Source of the DNA: Tetraselmis striata
Lineage: Eukaryota > Chlorophyta > Chlorodendrophyceae > Chlorodendrales > Chlorodendraceae
NCBI GenBank assembly: GCA_006384855.1
Contig: VCJN01000451.1
Coordinates: 40,278-104,277 of the forward strand
Length of the DNA: 64,000 nucleotides
Direction: 5' to 3'
The position numbers and the translations under genes were made by a program. This document shows, one piece after another, positions 45,272-57,348 of the stretch. Below the pieces are notes generated by a model. That model saw only the letters and a program-made list of their open reading frames with translations, searched no databases and was not told where the DNA came from. The number at the start of each line of letters is the position of its first letter. Within the stretch, counting starts at the first letter, position 1.

Positions 45272-46864
45272 TCAGACGGACCCCGCCTCGAGCTGCGCGA
45301 CGAGCGCTTGCCGCCGGAAGGGCTCCACGTTGTTGGCGACGACCTCGCCGGCGGCGTGGGCGTCGCCAAAGGGCGCAAAGCCGTCGCAGGGCGGCTGCGG
45401 CGCCGAGAACCACGGGTGCGCCAGCGCCTCGCCCGCCGTGACGCGCTTCCGGACGCAGCGCGCGAGCATGGCGCCCACCAGGTCCTTGGCCTCGGGGGAG
45501 ACGCGCTCCCAGGCGGGCGCGTCCAGGCGGAGCGGGTCGTGCAGCACGCTCATCATCATCGCAGACGGCTTCACCGTGTCCAGGTTGGGGCGGAAGGGGT
45601 ACACGCCCGCGAGCATGCGGTACAGGATCACGCCCAGCCCCCACAGGTCGGCCTCCAGCCCATAGCGCCCCAGGAAGACCTCGGGCGCGGTGTACAGCGG
45701 CGTGCCGGTGCGCACTGTGAGAAAGTCCTCGTCCGTCAGGTCCTGGCTGCACCCAAAGTCGGACAGCTTGACCTCGATCCCAAACTCGCTCTCGCCGGGG
45801 CGCGCCTTGAGGAGAAAGTTGGCGGGCTTGATGTCGCTGTAGCAGACGCTGTGGGCGTGCACCTCCGCCAGCGCCGCCACCATCTGTCGCGCCAGCGCGG
45901 CGGCCACCGGCTCGGGGATGGGCCCCGGGTGGCAGTCGAGGAGGTCCTGCAGGCTGCCGTCGCACACCTCCATCGCGATGTACGCAAACTGGTCGTCCTC
46001 GCACACCGACTTGAGCGCCACCACCCGCGGCCCCCGCATCCGCCGCATCATGTCCACCTCCTGCTGCAGCGTGCTGAACAGCTCCGCCTTGCTCGTCACG
46101 TCGCCCGCGAGCCTGTGCTTGTTCACCGCCTTGACGGCGACGCGCTCCGCGCTGACGGGGTCGTGCGCCAGGTAGACGCTGCCAAAGGTGCCCTGTCGTG
46201 CGCCCCGCAGAAGCCGTCAGAGCCCACAGGTCGGCTGGTCCAAAGAGATCAACCACGGACAAACGAGGGGGAGACTTCCGCTCCGAAAATGATCCGAAAA
46301 TGCTCCGGCGATGTGGACACCCGACCAACCCAATTCACATTTACCGAAACCGTACCGCCGTGGCAATTCGCCACCGCGAGCATCCGCTTGAACGACACAA
46401 AGCGCAACAGAAAGTGACAAATCCACTCGCCGCGGAGAAGAGCAGTATGTCGCAACAATACAAGCCACTCAAAAGCTGACTGCCGGACTGACTGACTGAC
46501 GCAGTGCGTCCTGTACTGTATCGCTGAACTACCATACGTTTACAGCTTACACGCGCGTTGCTGCAATGTGCAGCCTTCCGTTGTCTAGAAAACACGAGTA
46601 CACAGCATTATATGTGTATATAATGGGCGGTCGTACTTGTAAATGAGGGACGCCCGCCCGCCGCCATTGCAACATGGCATGTGCCAGGAAGGGCAGGGGG
46701 GGAGGTTGGGGGGGAGGGGGGGGAGGAGACTATTGATGAACCCTGTGTCCATTTTTGGGGGGGCCCCCGACATCATCCCCCCCCCCCCCCCCCCCTCCTC
46801 CCTCCCCACCTCCCTTCCCCCCCGGGGCAGGCAGAGCACGCTCAACCTTATGCTTGCCCGTCCT

Positions 46865-46902
<38 letters not shown>

Positions 46903-48297
46903 GCACATCTGCTTACACATGCCATTGATGCAACGCCCTGCTAGGTGTCCTAGTGCATATTACACCGTTGAGGCAAGGCGTAGCCATCCCCAAGCTGCCA
47001 CCAGGCAATGCTGAACTAAACTGCCCCAGGCGCGGGGGGGTCGATGGCGATGCATTTCGCGGAGTACACCGCCGGGAGTACTCAATAGCACGCCTTGGCA
47101 TGTGCCGCCGATAAATCTGCTGCCTCCACTGCGATTGCGTTGCCCGAACAATCCATGCGCAGGCGATTATGTCTCGGAGTGTCTCCTTCTCCCCTCGCCT
47201 GCTGCATGTAGTTTGGAGTGTATGTAGTGCACTCCAGAACTTGGGTCAAGTAAGGGGAATATAGGTAGAGTAGTCACACGGAATATATATCAAAGAGTAG
47301 GAATTTAGTTCTCGTCTAAGCAGGGAGGGGTCGCGCGAGCTGTTGCAAGCTAGCACGCAAAGGCAGAAAGTGAGCTCCTGCCGCTGCCCGGTGCGTCATA
47401 TAAGGACTAGCAGGGCTGACTGCGGCTGTTGCTGGCGCCACTACGGGAGCTGTCGGGCGTTCCCAGGCTCGGCGCCGTTGCTGGCGCAGAATTCGAATCG
47501 CTAAATTCCGTAGATGCCCGGTGTGATTCCAACCTCTGTAATACCAATATGACCATAAAGCAGAGCGGGCAGACAGCTCAAAGCTCAATTTTGCTCGGGG
47601 TTTGCGCACGTGATGTGACATAAAACATAGTTTATGCAATGAAGAGCTGGATTAAAGATTTATATACCGGGTCAAAAAAAGGCTACGGGTCATTAAGTGT
47701 TAACCCGTACTGTAGAACGAATTCCTTCGTGTTTTTCTATCCTGTATGTACAACTCATTTTCTGACGTTTTATTCTATCCTGGGCCCTCAATGCTCCTGT
47801 CTCTTGGCCTCTTCTATGCCCCGCGACTGTCGGCGACAAAGCTCAGGCGGTGGGCAGCAAGATAGCGAGATGCTGGAGGGGGAGGGGCGCACCTGGCCGA
47901 GGAAGCGCTCCGGCGTGAAGCTGAACGTCTTCTCGGGCCAGCCCAGGCTGTCCGGAATGTGATCGTGAACGCTGCAGGCGCGCGCCAGGCGACACGGGGC
48001 GGCGCACCCGCCTTCCGGCTCCGCGATAGCCCCGAGCGGCGGGCAGCGCGCGAGGTGCGGGCACGACGCACTGTGGCGCAGCGCGCAGCCGAGGGAAGAA
48101 AGGAGGCGTGGTGGGACGGCCGGTGGCGCGGCGGTTGGGCAGCCGCTGGCATTGCTACGGCAGCCGGCCGAGCCTCCGACACTTGGAGTACGAGTACTGA
48201 GGCTGCGTGCCGACGAGCAGCCGGAGCGGCCCCCTAAATGCTGCGCCGACGCGGGCGCCGGGGCCGGCAGCCCAAATCCCGTGATGCAGCAGCTCAT
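45272..48297 (-). CDS. CDPK-like serine/threonine protein kinase without EF hands, non-RD
   Basis: Two exons, 48297-47893 and 46192-45272, phase 0, 441 aa. The splice joins LGQ to GTFGSVYLA and so rebuilds the glycine-rich loop G-Q-G-T-F-G (134-139), which strongly supports the model. Further landmarks are Lys156 (VAVK), Glu180 in helix C, the catalytic loop YSDIKPANF with Asp255, Asp280-Phe-Gly, the activation segment RTGTPLYTAPE and helix F DLWGLGVILYRML. The fold is CAMK/CDPK-like. The usual His-Arg-Asp reads Tyr-Ser-Asp, so it is a non-RD kinase. Residues 1-125 are Cys/Ala/Pro-rich without a known domain. No calmodulin-type EF hands follow; the last 40 residues are short and Ala-rich. The 1.7-kb intron contains poly(C) and poly(G) runs. 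The ATG is the first in-frame one after the nearest upstream stop that I would trust; substrate unknown. Confidence 0.82.
46193..47892 (-). other. 1.7-kb intron of the kinase gene
   Basis: Contains a C17 run (46778-46794) followed by a C-rich stretch, and a G30 run (46871-46900) 75 nt away. The two could pair in RNA or DNA. No inner gene recognised. Confidence 0.7.
46871..46900. repeat. poly(G) tract, about 30 nt
   Basis: In the kinase intron, C on its coding strand. Confidence 0.95.
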
Positions 48298-48299
48298 TG

Positions 48300-49335
48300 G
48301 AAAAAGCTGGGCAGCAAGCCTCGCGGGTCGGCGCGGTCGGGTGCGAAGGGGCTGTCCCAAACTGCGGCGGGTGCGGCGGGGGCCGTGCCCTCCACCTGAG
48401 GCCACGGAGGTGATAAAGGGGTACTAAGTCGGTACCGTACGAAGGTACGTCGACGCGTTTCCAGGGGTTCTGGCGCGAGCGGGGTTACGGACTTACGGCA
48501 CCGCGAATGCCGCGCCCGCCGCAAGGAACCAGGGCACGGACCACCCCGACGCACGCTACCGGCGCTGCAAATAGCAATATATGCACCTGCGGGGATGTAG
48601 AACTGGCGATAGCGCCAAAGGTCACTGCGCGCGAAGGAGACGCCCTCGCGGAATAATGATCCGTTATCTGGCAGTCGAGAATAAATTAGGGGCCGGTTCC
48701 ACAGGGTGGCTCGGACGAGGAACACTTGTACCGTATATACCAGTCAGGATTCACAGGCAGTAAGGATTAGCCGGAGACAGTGAGGATTAGCTGGCAGTAA
48801 GGATTAGCCGGAGACGCTCTGGCGGGATACAGGCAGTTGCAGGTACATCAGGTACTGGTTGCGGACTACTGCTGCTGCCGCTGCTGCCACGCCGTGCTTG
48901 GCGCAGCAGTATTACTTTTTGGTTTCAGGGAGAGCGTCAAGAGAAAGCACGCAAAGTACTGGGGGAGGAAAAAGCCTACATTTAAGCAGAACCCTCTTAG
49001 CGCCGGGCGCAGCAGTGCACGAGCGATGCGCGCCCGCCTGATGCGATATGAGCAGTGCACGTATGCCCTACTATGGAAGGGACCGGGTACTTTAATACCT
49101 TCCTCTGAGCACTGCTTGCCTCGTCGAAGTGAGCGCAGGCGCCGCGCCTCTATCCGCGCGATGATATCATGCTGACGATGATGTAGTTCGATGAAACGCC
49201 CAGTACTTACCTGTATTTTCCCATCAAGAATTCATCAAATTTAATACTCTACGGTACAGGTACCCGTACGATGAGCATGTTCTCAGGGTTTTAAGCCCTA
49301 AATATGTACCTGTACGCCTCGGCCTGCCGCCCAGG
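48300..49335. other. No recognisable gene; short tandem repeat
   Basis: Upstream flank of the kinase. From about 48758 to 48815 the unit AGTAAGGATTAGCCGGAGAC occurs in two full and one or two partial copies. The AGTAAGGATTA core recurs at 49586 and 61564. Confidence 0.5.
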
Positions 49336-49645
49336 TTGCCCACTGGACACGGAGATGGACTGCGAAGAATGCTGTAACACAAGGGTAAGGTAACACTGCA
49401 CATTTTCCTCGCCGATGAATATCTTTGTCGGCACGCCGGAAGCCGTCCCTTTGGCTTCAGCGGAAGGTTTTTTAGGCCGGCCGGTCATCAATTACCGGCA
49501 ACCTCGTCGTCGGGCCCCGCGGCCCGGCGCTAAACGGGTTCTGCTTTAATAAACGAATTTAGCGACCTCGGCTTTTTCCTTCCCCAGTAAGGATTAGCGA
49601 CTCCTTTCCGTGCATTCTATCCATGTGACCAACAACATAGTAGTT
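49336..49645 (+). mobile_element. 5'-truncated copy of LINE copy 1
   Basis: Matches the last 240 nt of the LINE at 18125-18370 with small insertions, from ACTGGACACGGA through GGCCGGCCGGTC to TTTCCGTGCATTCTAT. Only the 3' end is present, typical of incomplete target-primed reverse transcription. Confidence 0.85.
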
Positions 49646-50095
49646 ACAAGGATGTAATGGGTATGCATGGAGGCGGTTGCGATCAGTATGCCCGCGGATG
49701 ATATTTGCGGTTTGAATCTGATGGCAATGATGCAGTCTGAGGCCCTTGCGGCATAGGGGAGATATGAACTTTTGGATCTCCTTAATTCTGTAACGAGCTT
49801 GAAATGTCCTTAATTCTGTAAACTCTCATGATTTTCCTAAAATCTGGAAACCGGCGGCGAAGCCCTCTGATCTATAAGTCCAATTTGCGTCCGTTAGGCA
49901 AAGCAGTGATCACGATATATATGGTTACAAACGCACCAGCCACTATCTGCCCGGAATGTGACGATTCTAGTATCTATTGTCTGCTGGTGTTGTGCTATTG
50001 CATTTGCTGCAACCAACCATTGTTGATAGACCATCAAACTGTACAATCATCCACGCATGATGTTGCTATTGCTGAGAAACTAGCGCATTTTGTTG

Positions 50096-50999
50096 TCATG
50101 CACGTTGGGCACGCATTAGACGGTCTTGAGCCGAAGCCACCGAAGCTTGCGCCTCCGCAGCAACATGATCCGCTTTTTGCTTCATAGCGATAGCACGTAG
50201 GAGAGTTGATTTCAGCACATTCTTCGTGGCGTTGGCATGATAGCTTAACTTGTAAGGAGGATGGTTTAGCAAAGCCTTCAACTCCTACACAGTCAGAGAT
50301 AGAAACTGCTTCTCGCGCCCATTCTTCCCCTTGAGACCAGCAAGATGCTCAGCGCCTTGAAGGACAGTCATAGGTTGTAACATCTCTTCGCCATGCCCAT
50401 TTTGCAGGCCGGTGAACTTTTAAGGTGATAGGTTCTAGTTCCACCAGGCATATTCATTTTCGCTCCTATGCTACTTAGAGTCACATGCCTCATACTGTGC
50501 ATGTGAATCTCTCTTGAATACACCACATATTGCACATCGTTTTGCTCCCACATCGTTTTGCTGGCACAAACTCTGTCACTATTGCCTGTGTCTGAGCCCT
50601 TAGTTGCTTGGTTCGGATGAGCGCAAACCCAATAGCTTGCCCGTAGGCTTCCTTATTTCATCTATATATATTATATTATATTCTCACACATACTATTGGG
50701 CAATATAGCTGTGCAATCTCGCCACTCATCAAGGCCTTGATAAAGCCATCCAGAGTTGATGAAGCCAACTTCTGCATCTGATAAAAGCTGCCCACGTCGA
50801 ACCCGCTTGTATCTGAGCCGGCATCGTCTGATTGAATTGGGACTCTAGCAAAAGACTTGTTGTATCGAGCACGCCCTACTGCTTGATCCTTTGCATATTG
50901 TTCTTGCAGGACACGGTTGACAAGCGTCCGCGTTGATATGAGCTGCCCATCAGCATCGTGAGTGTGCTCTCTCTCGTAACGCACGCTGGTGTTGTCCAA
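50096..50999 (-). pseudogene. Decayed unrecognised coding sequence
   Basis: In a locally AT-richer stretch, the minus strand shows three collinear pieces of protein-like sequence. One is 50999-50676 (107 codons, NRVLQEQYAKDQAVGRARYN and onward). Another is about 50553-50368. The third runs from about 50400 through a stop near 50284 to 50096 (ELKALLNHPPYKLSYHANAT, ending in an Ala-rich helix). Codon use differs from the GC-rich genes nearby. No domain is recognised; a transposon ORF or a transferred gene is possible. Between 49646 and 50095 nothing is seen. Confidence 0.35.
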
Positions 51000-51596
51000 C
51001 TATGCTAATAACTTACGCGTATTGCTTTGCCTTGCTGCTCATGATTCCCATGCAGTTGAAAGTGTACCGAGGCTCTTTGTCATGCGTTGCTCGTATCTGC
51101 ATGATTGCAATCCCATGATAGAAAACACTGTAAGGACATCAAGGGAGCGACCGCAAAAAATGTATGGGCTCATGTCCGTTTGGCGTAATTCGTGCGCACA
51201 TGGCATAGGGCGTGAATTCACAAGTGCGCATGACGCCATCAATGGTCATCATAGCCCGCGGGACACAAACATCACGCAATATGACATTCCGTGATCATCA
51301 TCACCATCATCAGCATCATAGAATCTGCGGGATGATTCCGGAGGGAGCAAATAAAGGGCTCGGGGCCGCAATGGCAGCGGACATGCAACGCGTTGAGCGT
51401 AAAGCGGAGGCTGGGTTGTGCCGCAAGCGGGGTGGCGGCCCGCGATCTCCTAGAATCTGGAATCGGATGGGGGAGTGTGTGGCAGGTCCTCCTTCATCTG
51501 TAAAACAGAGTCTGGAAACCCTTGATTCTATAAACCATGTCCCCCCGGTGCCTTGCGGCGTTTTTTTTCCGCAATATTGCGCCATTAATTGGGTGT

Positions 51597-51880
51597 TCTA
51601 TCTGCTAAAGCCGGTACCTGAGTACGGGCCCGCCTTTGGCCCCATGTACAAGGCCCTCCGCGCGGGTGTCGTCCGTACGTGGCTACGAGCGTTTTTTTTT
51701 GCCCGTTGGACAGGACTGGCAACAGTGAAACCCGCAGCTTTGCCATGGGCGCGGATGACGCACCGTGCGTACGAGGCTGTCCGGGCCCTCACCACGCACG
51801 CTATCTACCTCAGGAGGATGTGCAACGCGCGCTCGCGACGCATGGGCACGCCCAGGAGGTCATCCTCGAGTTAGATGACC
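51597..51880 (+). mobile_element. Fragment related to LINE copy 2
   Basis: Translates to EYGPAFGPMYKALRAG, then AALPWARMTHRAYEAVRALTT, then RRMGTPRRS. These align with the LINE copy 2 protein around 29130-28900 (PLYEAVRAEV, LPWACETRRVYETIRALTT, RRMGTPTRS). It ends exactly where the TIR element begins. Confidence 0.75.
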
Positions 51881-51887
51881 TCCATAA

Positions 51888-52733
51888 CCCCATATTCGAA
51901 AAGCGGCTAGATTTTTAGTCCTAAGACCCGTCTTCCTATACTCTTTCGCCGATCTAGGAGACAGCGCGCCCGATCTATGATTTTACCCCATATTCGAATA
52001 TCCGTCTCAAATCGTTATCTCGCAATCGCCACGGCCCCTGCTCCAGCCCCCGCCGCCGGGATTGGGCTACCAAGCCAGCAAAGCCGCCGCGGCCCGCTTA
52101 GGTGCTCACTGCTCACTGTCCTACCCGTTGGTACCCAACCTCGGAACCCGCTCCCCGTGATACTCGATGGGCCGCCAATTCACCGTGCCAGAGCGTCATG
52201 AGGAGCCGTGTGGGTCTTGTTGATCGCCAGTCTGTCGCGGTTGGCGCGGCTCCACCCTCTGTCCCCATCGTGAGGTCGGGTGAAGGTCGGGCGACGCGGA
52301 ATAGAACGAACCTAACCGGACGGAGGGATACATCATGACCGAGGCCCTCTGAATCGGCGCGGATATATATGCATGGCGCCGGATGGGCGGGACGGCACTG
52401 AATGGGCGGCGGGACCCGGACGCGGGTGTTGGAGCGATGGACTGGGCGGCAGTAGTCGCAACGACTGGCTCGCGGGGTGGCCCGGAAGACTCATGATACG
52501 TTCCGGATGCAATGGGCCCGAAAGGCCCTCGATGCCGATCTAGGACTGTAGATTGTTGATCGTTTTGTCCTAGATTTGCGCAAATCCATGACCTTTGGAG
52601 GTCGAATCTACGGCGCGTCCTAGATTGAAACTGCGATCTAGCGGCCTTTCGAATATGGGGTTTTCCTAGATTTCCTAGATATTAGCGGCGAATTTATGAC
52701 TATATCCGATCTAGCGGCTTTTCGATTATGGGC
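51888..52733. mobile_element. Candidate non-autonomous DNA transposon with terminal inverted repeats
   Basis: The left end 51888-51912 (CCCCATATTCGAAAAGCGGC then TAGAT) matches the reverse complement of 52709-52733 at 22 of 25 positions and of 52636-52660 at 23 of 25. A further partial copy lies at 51986. Two right-hand ends 73 bp apart suggest nested or tandem insertions. No transposase is encoded in the 0.8 kb between, which is GC-rich. I could not see a clear target-site duplication. Confidence 0.6.
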
Positions 52734-52739
52734 GTTAGG

Positions 52740-55489
52740 TCGGTGACGCTACTACCACGCTGAATAACCGCCCTAGGATAGCTATCGGATCCAGCAGCTG
52801 GTACTATTGCCCGTACGAGTCCTGGCTGGGGGTTGAGTGGACTAGCTATGGACCCCCGGCCAGAATATAATCCGAAGGGCGAAGGTACGGGCCGGGGGGA
52901 AGGGGCGAAAGGATTATGACCATATAGACTATGCACTTGTATGCCTAGTTAGAATCACTATGGGTACGAGGATTCGCGAATAGCAAAAAGAGGGGAGTAG
53001 CGACGCTGCGGCCGCGGTGCATCAGCCGCGGGCTGCGGGGGCGATATGCTCCACCTATTGCGATGCGAAGACGAAAAAAGAGGCAGACTGCTGAATAAAC
53101 TAACACCACTTGCCTATAAGGCCGGGATATATTTGGCTCCCACCTAACTTGATTGTCAGCAACTCCGCCCACCAAAGGGGACAATGGACGGGAATTACCC
53201 GAGGGTTGAACACCGGAAGAACACGGGTGAAGCCGGAAAGCCCACTAGGTGCGCAAGCAAAAGTGGACGCGCCAAAGGTGGACCTGAAAGGCATAGGAGC
53301 TCAATTGACGACGTCTAGAGCGCAAACCAAAAGCGCGTGTGAGTGCACATTCAAGCAAGACTAAGGGTGTAGGTATGCGAATATATAAGATTAAGATATC
53401 GGGGCTAGGCATCATATGCCCGCCCGCAGCACAACCGAACGGTTGCAAGCGGGAGCAACAATATAATGCCATGCATGATGTGCGATATGTATAGATGTAT
53501 ACATGCTTCTATTCATATAATTATATAGTTAGATATGTGAATGTGTTTACATATACTCCCGCCTAAAAATATGGTTTCGCAAGTTGATCTATTGCATTAG
53601 CTGTTGTTCCTACCTGCTCGATATGCATATACATACTAAGGTAGACTGTGTGGCGGACGGGACGTCTTAGGGAGGCGCTGCAAGATTGGGCCTTACACAA
53701 GTGAAGCCAATGCACTACATGTCGCACATTTTATTAGGGTCAGCAGAAATTGCTGACCCATTAGGGGGCCTTCCCGAACTTTGGACCAACTCTTTGGATC
53801 AACACGTCGTCAGCATCTGCGGTACACGTCAGCCGGTAAACCCCCGCGTACGCGAAAATTGGACCAAGATGTTGATAAAATCTTTCCCCAACTTGGGACC
53901 AAAACCGAAGCAGGGTTCAGAGAATGGAGTAAAAACCGCGACGGCGATTACATGCTGATTTTAGGCCCGCGCGCGACGTGGCACGCTAAGAAGTTTAGTC
54001 CATTCCTTGATCCAAAGTCGCGAAGGCCCCCTATTAAATTATTTTGACGTCGGCGCGGGGCAGGATCTGTCTCGCTGTCGTCGTAAATGGGATTCATATA
54101 ATATGTGAATGAGCCTAAATGGGCAATACCAGTGTAAGAGTAGTGTATACCTCTACCGCCGTCCCAGCAGTAGAAGGAAGTCGAATACATATTCCCGCGT
54201 GGTAAGTCGGGTGCGATTTAATTTTCGGTTTTAGAATTCCCCTTCTTTCCACCCCCCCCCCCCCCCCCCCCCCTCTACGTTATTCATGTTGATCTCACAG
54301 TACTTAGTATAACATGCCCAAAGTTGCATGCTAACTACCACTGACATGACTTTTTTTTTGGTTTCAATGCATGGCCGTGTGCAGAAGGGGGTTGGGGCAC
54401 TTTTTGGAACCATCACCATATTATAGTCAGCATCGTGGCAACCCAGGTAGCCATACGGTCCGTGGCCCTATCCACCTCTCCATGTAGTGCTATGATGTTG
54501 CTAAGTTGTTGTATGCCATTGCCATGTGTTGTTGCTCTCACTGCGCCGCCGCTCTGCCATGCTGCGCAATGTTGACTGCCTATCAAGTTCTCGCATCTTC
54601 TCAACACGGTTGGCCTTGGCGGCCCTCACGATCATTTGATAGCCGGCAAGAAGCTCACATTTTGCACAAAGGCAAAACGGCGGTGTACAAACTGTAACAT
54701 CTCATCTATGAGTCCTTCGGCTATAGCTACATCCAATGGGCATCAATAGCTCAACGTATCATCAGTGGGAGCAATGTGGCAAGCGTGAAGGGGGGCTGGG
54801 GGCAGCACATAGTGGCACCGCTTCCAGCAGCCGAGTACTGCTTAAGTACGTGAACATAAAGTTGAGGCCACTTACAGAGTGAACCCCCCCCCCCCCCCCC
54901 CCCCCCCATCTGCTTCGGAAAGTAGGGTACTAAAACATAACATTAAATCGGACCGGCCTAAGAAAGGTCATCTTACCATGTACACCATATGTAAAATCCT
55001 TAAAGGCAAAACGGCCGGTAAATAAAATCCTGAAAGGCTTTAAGGCTAGGTCCCGTACTACCAGTACGGGTACAGGGAGTTCTGTACTGGTACCAGCAGC
55101 AGAGGCGCGCGACCCCCGCCTGCTGGCCGCCTGCTCGCGAGTCGCGACACGGCGCGATGACATCCGCGCTCGCGCCGATCCCAGGACCAGTACTCAGCAT
55201 AATCAGTGCCGCGGTTGTGTCTGGGGTGCGGAAGCAGCGCATTCACCGCAGTAGTCATCATAAGAGGTCAGTCAAGGGTACGAATAGGTGGCGTCAGTCT
55301 GTCAGTACGAATACTGGGACGCATCCGCAATCGGTTTCTCACGCGTGCCTCACGCTGTACAGCGCTGGAGTTGGTGTCTGACGAAAGCCGAGGCAAGCGG
55401 AGCTGCTTACACGGCTCGGCCGACAGCGCTACCCTAGGCAGCGTATACCACAGCGCTGTGTAAGGACTCCTCATAGCTGCCGAGCGGCA
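52740..55489. other. No recognisable intact gene; two poly(C) tracts
   Basis: Poly(C) runs at 54252-54273 and 54884-54907. The minus strand at about 54690-54490 reads YQMIVRAAKANRVEKMREL with good composition but ends in a stop and has no family. The plus strand at 53750-54047 reads in two frames with a shift near 53895. Both may be remnants. GTAC-rich motifs (GTACGGGTAC type) cluster near 55050-55100. Confidence 0.4.
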
Positions 55490-56213
55490 ATGCCTGCACC
55501 GGTGTGGGGTGTCGCGGGCTCGGTGACCACTGCAGCCCTTGCGTATTCGCTCTGGGCTGGCGGGTACCTGGGCGAGCGGCGCAGCCGCACGAAGCTCATC
55601 CTGGACGGGAAGCACCTGCGGTGGCTGGCGGAACACTGCAGCAAAGACTTCCACACCAAGTCGCTTGTGCTTGAGCGCTGCATTTCCCACGCGAGGGAAG
55701 CGGACGCGGCCGCGGTGTTCGAGGTGGCCCGTTGTGGGGGCGGCAAGAAGCAGAAGGTTCAGCGCCCCTCCCCATACCACATCTGTCTTGTTGATGGCCC
55801 ACGTGGCGGGACTCTTCGCGTGGCCGTCGAGGGGGGGGACTCTTCGCGTGGCCGTCGAGTCCCCCCCCCCCCCCGTTGCAATCGAGGCTTGTTTTATTGA
55901 TACCAACACGTCATCGTGTGAGTGTGCAGGTTGAGGAGGAGTTTGCACTTCGGCAAAGCTCCATGGAATGGCTGAAACAAATGCGGGAGGACTACGAGAT
56001 AAATGATGTCAGCAAGGCACGCGCTGGCCTCGGTCCCCCTCCCCCCGAGGCCTCCACTCCATCAAGTACACGGTGCTGATTAACATGCTGTGCAACTCGC
56101 ACCGTATCTCACACACGTCTTTTGCTTTGTCTTCTTGCCATGCGAGGCAGGTGGCGCGCATCGTTGTGGAATACAACATTCAGGTTGTTCCAGACGCCGA
56201 CTTTGATAAGTGA
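55490..56213 (+). CDS. Unrecognised small protein, possibly membrane-anchored
   Basis: Exon 55490-55723 starts with an ATG and a hydrophobic N-terminus (residues 5-28), followed by KHLRWLAEHCSKDFHTKSLV and a helical stretch. A GT donor after VFE and an acceptor at 55929 join it in phase 0 to exon 55930 onward (VEEEFALRQSSMEWLKQM). In that frame a stop follows at 56079. One base away, past the C run GTCCCCCTCCCCCCGAG (56034-56050), a frame continues as LHSIKYTVLINMLC to a stop at 56213. Either the C run has slipped or there is an unseen splice. The intron carries C14 (55861-55874). I do not recognise the family. Confidence 0.45.
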
Positions 56214-56862
56214 TGGCGCTGCCTGGCTGCTGCTGGTTTCTCGCTTCCACGTAGATCGGTGGCGGCATCAGCGCATTGACCCAACCGCCTGATTCGAAAC
56301 GGATCGTATTACATTGAAAAACCCGTTTGGCTACACGCCACGTGGGCACGCCACCATTGCGCCACCGGTGCGCCCGTCTCGCGGTGTTTTGACTGCCGGT
56401 GCTGCAGCGGAGGGCACCCTGATGGCTTCACGGCACAGGCAGTATGGGAAGTGTCCCAACAGGCGGCGGCTGGACATGTGGACGGGGATGGCAGTGTTTT
56501 ATGGCATAGTGTATCTATAATGAAGATAAACAATATCTATACTTAGGACGGCGACATTTCCGCGACGGCGCAATGATGGCAACGGCCAGCGCGGCCGCAG
56601 CCCTGGCGTGCAGATGGCACCCGCGCAGCTTTAGGAGGGTTTACAGGTCACATCACGAGGGGAGTCCAGAGTACGCGTATAGCATAGGATTGCAGCCGCT
56701 TGTGGTAGGTATATATAGCCGGGCTGAGCCAAGTTCAACTTGTGCCGTGTATTAATAAAGAGAATACTATAGCGCAGCTGCGGCCGGTCGCCACGACGCG
56801 CACACCGCTTTATGCCTTGAGCGAAATATTAACCGACCGAGGCAGAGAAACAGTTGTACGAG
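56214..56862. other. No recognisable gene
   Basis: 3' flanks of two converging small genes. An AATAAA on the plus strand lies at about 56754-56759. Confidence 0.4.
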
Positions 56863-57348
56863 TCAGTATATCACCAGCACAAGGTCCCATCCAACAGCAC
56901 AGTAGTATTCCGTGAGAAACGCCGTGACGGCAATCGCCGTCCTCCTGTCCCGGGAAACGCTCTCCATGAGCGGGGACAAGTCAGTGGCTTGCTTGAACCA
57001 GCTCGAAAAGTCGGCCTCCGAGATGCCGAGCGCGTTGCCGGGCGTGCCGCCACTGACCGTCATGGCTGCGGATCCACTGCCAAAGTGCGGCTGCTGCACC
57101 TGCTCCGCGAACGAACAGCCACCCCTGGTGTGCATGAGGCTGTTGTTCAGGTACAAGTTCCGGAGAAAGGGTCCGTATTTGCTGGTGGACTGCTGGAAGC
57201 CGAGGACGGCCCCCTCTGCCTGTGAACAGCCGGCACGATCCTCAATCAGTCTCAGAATGCGCCGTGACTCTCTGGGGGCGCCCACGTGGGTGGTCATTTC
57301 CAGAGGGGTTGACATGGTCTGGGTGATCCCGAAAGCGATGGCGGACAT
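56863..57348 (-). CDS. Unrecognised protein, 161 aa
   Basis: Single open frame from an ATG at 57348; the frame stays open upstream to 57441 without another ATG, so an upstream exon is possible. The protein has no homopolymer character and balanced composition: a helical ESRRILRLIEDRAGCSQAEG, then FLRNLYLNNSL, then ISEADFSSWFKQATDLSPL, ending in hydrophobic WDLVLVIY. No signal peptide, domain or metal site is recognised. Better composed than surrounding shadow frames, but without family support. Confidence 0.42.
   Translation of the reverse strand: MSAIAFGITQTMSTPLEMTTHVGAPRESRRILRLIEDRAGCSQAEGAVLGFQQSTSKYGPFLRNLYLNNSLMHTRGGCSFAEQVQQPHFGSGSAAMTVSGGTPGNALGISEADFSSWFKQATDLSPLMESVSRDRRTAIAVTAFLTEYYCAVGWDLVLVIY

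Noticed and set aside
55268..55948. 226-codon minus-strand open frame
   Set aside because: It starts in a C run and is antisense to the better-composed plus-strand exons at 55490-56213.
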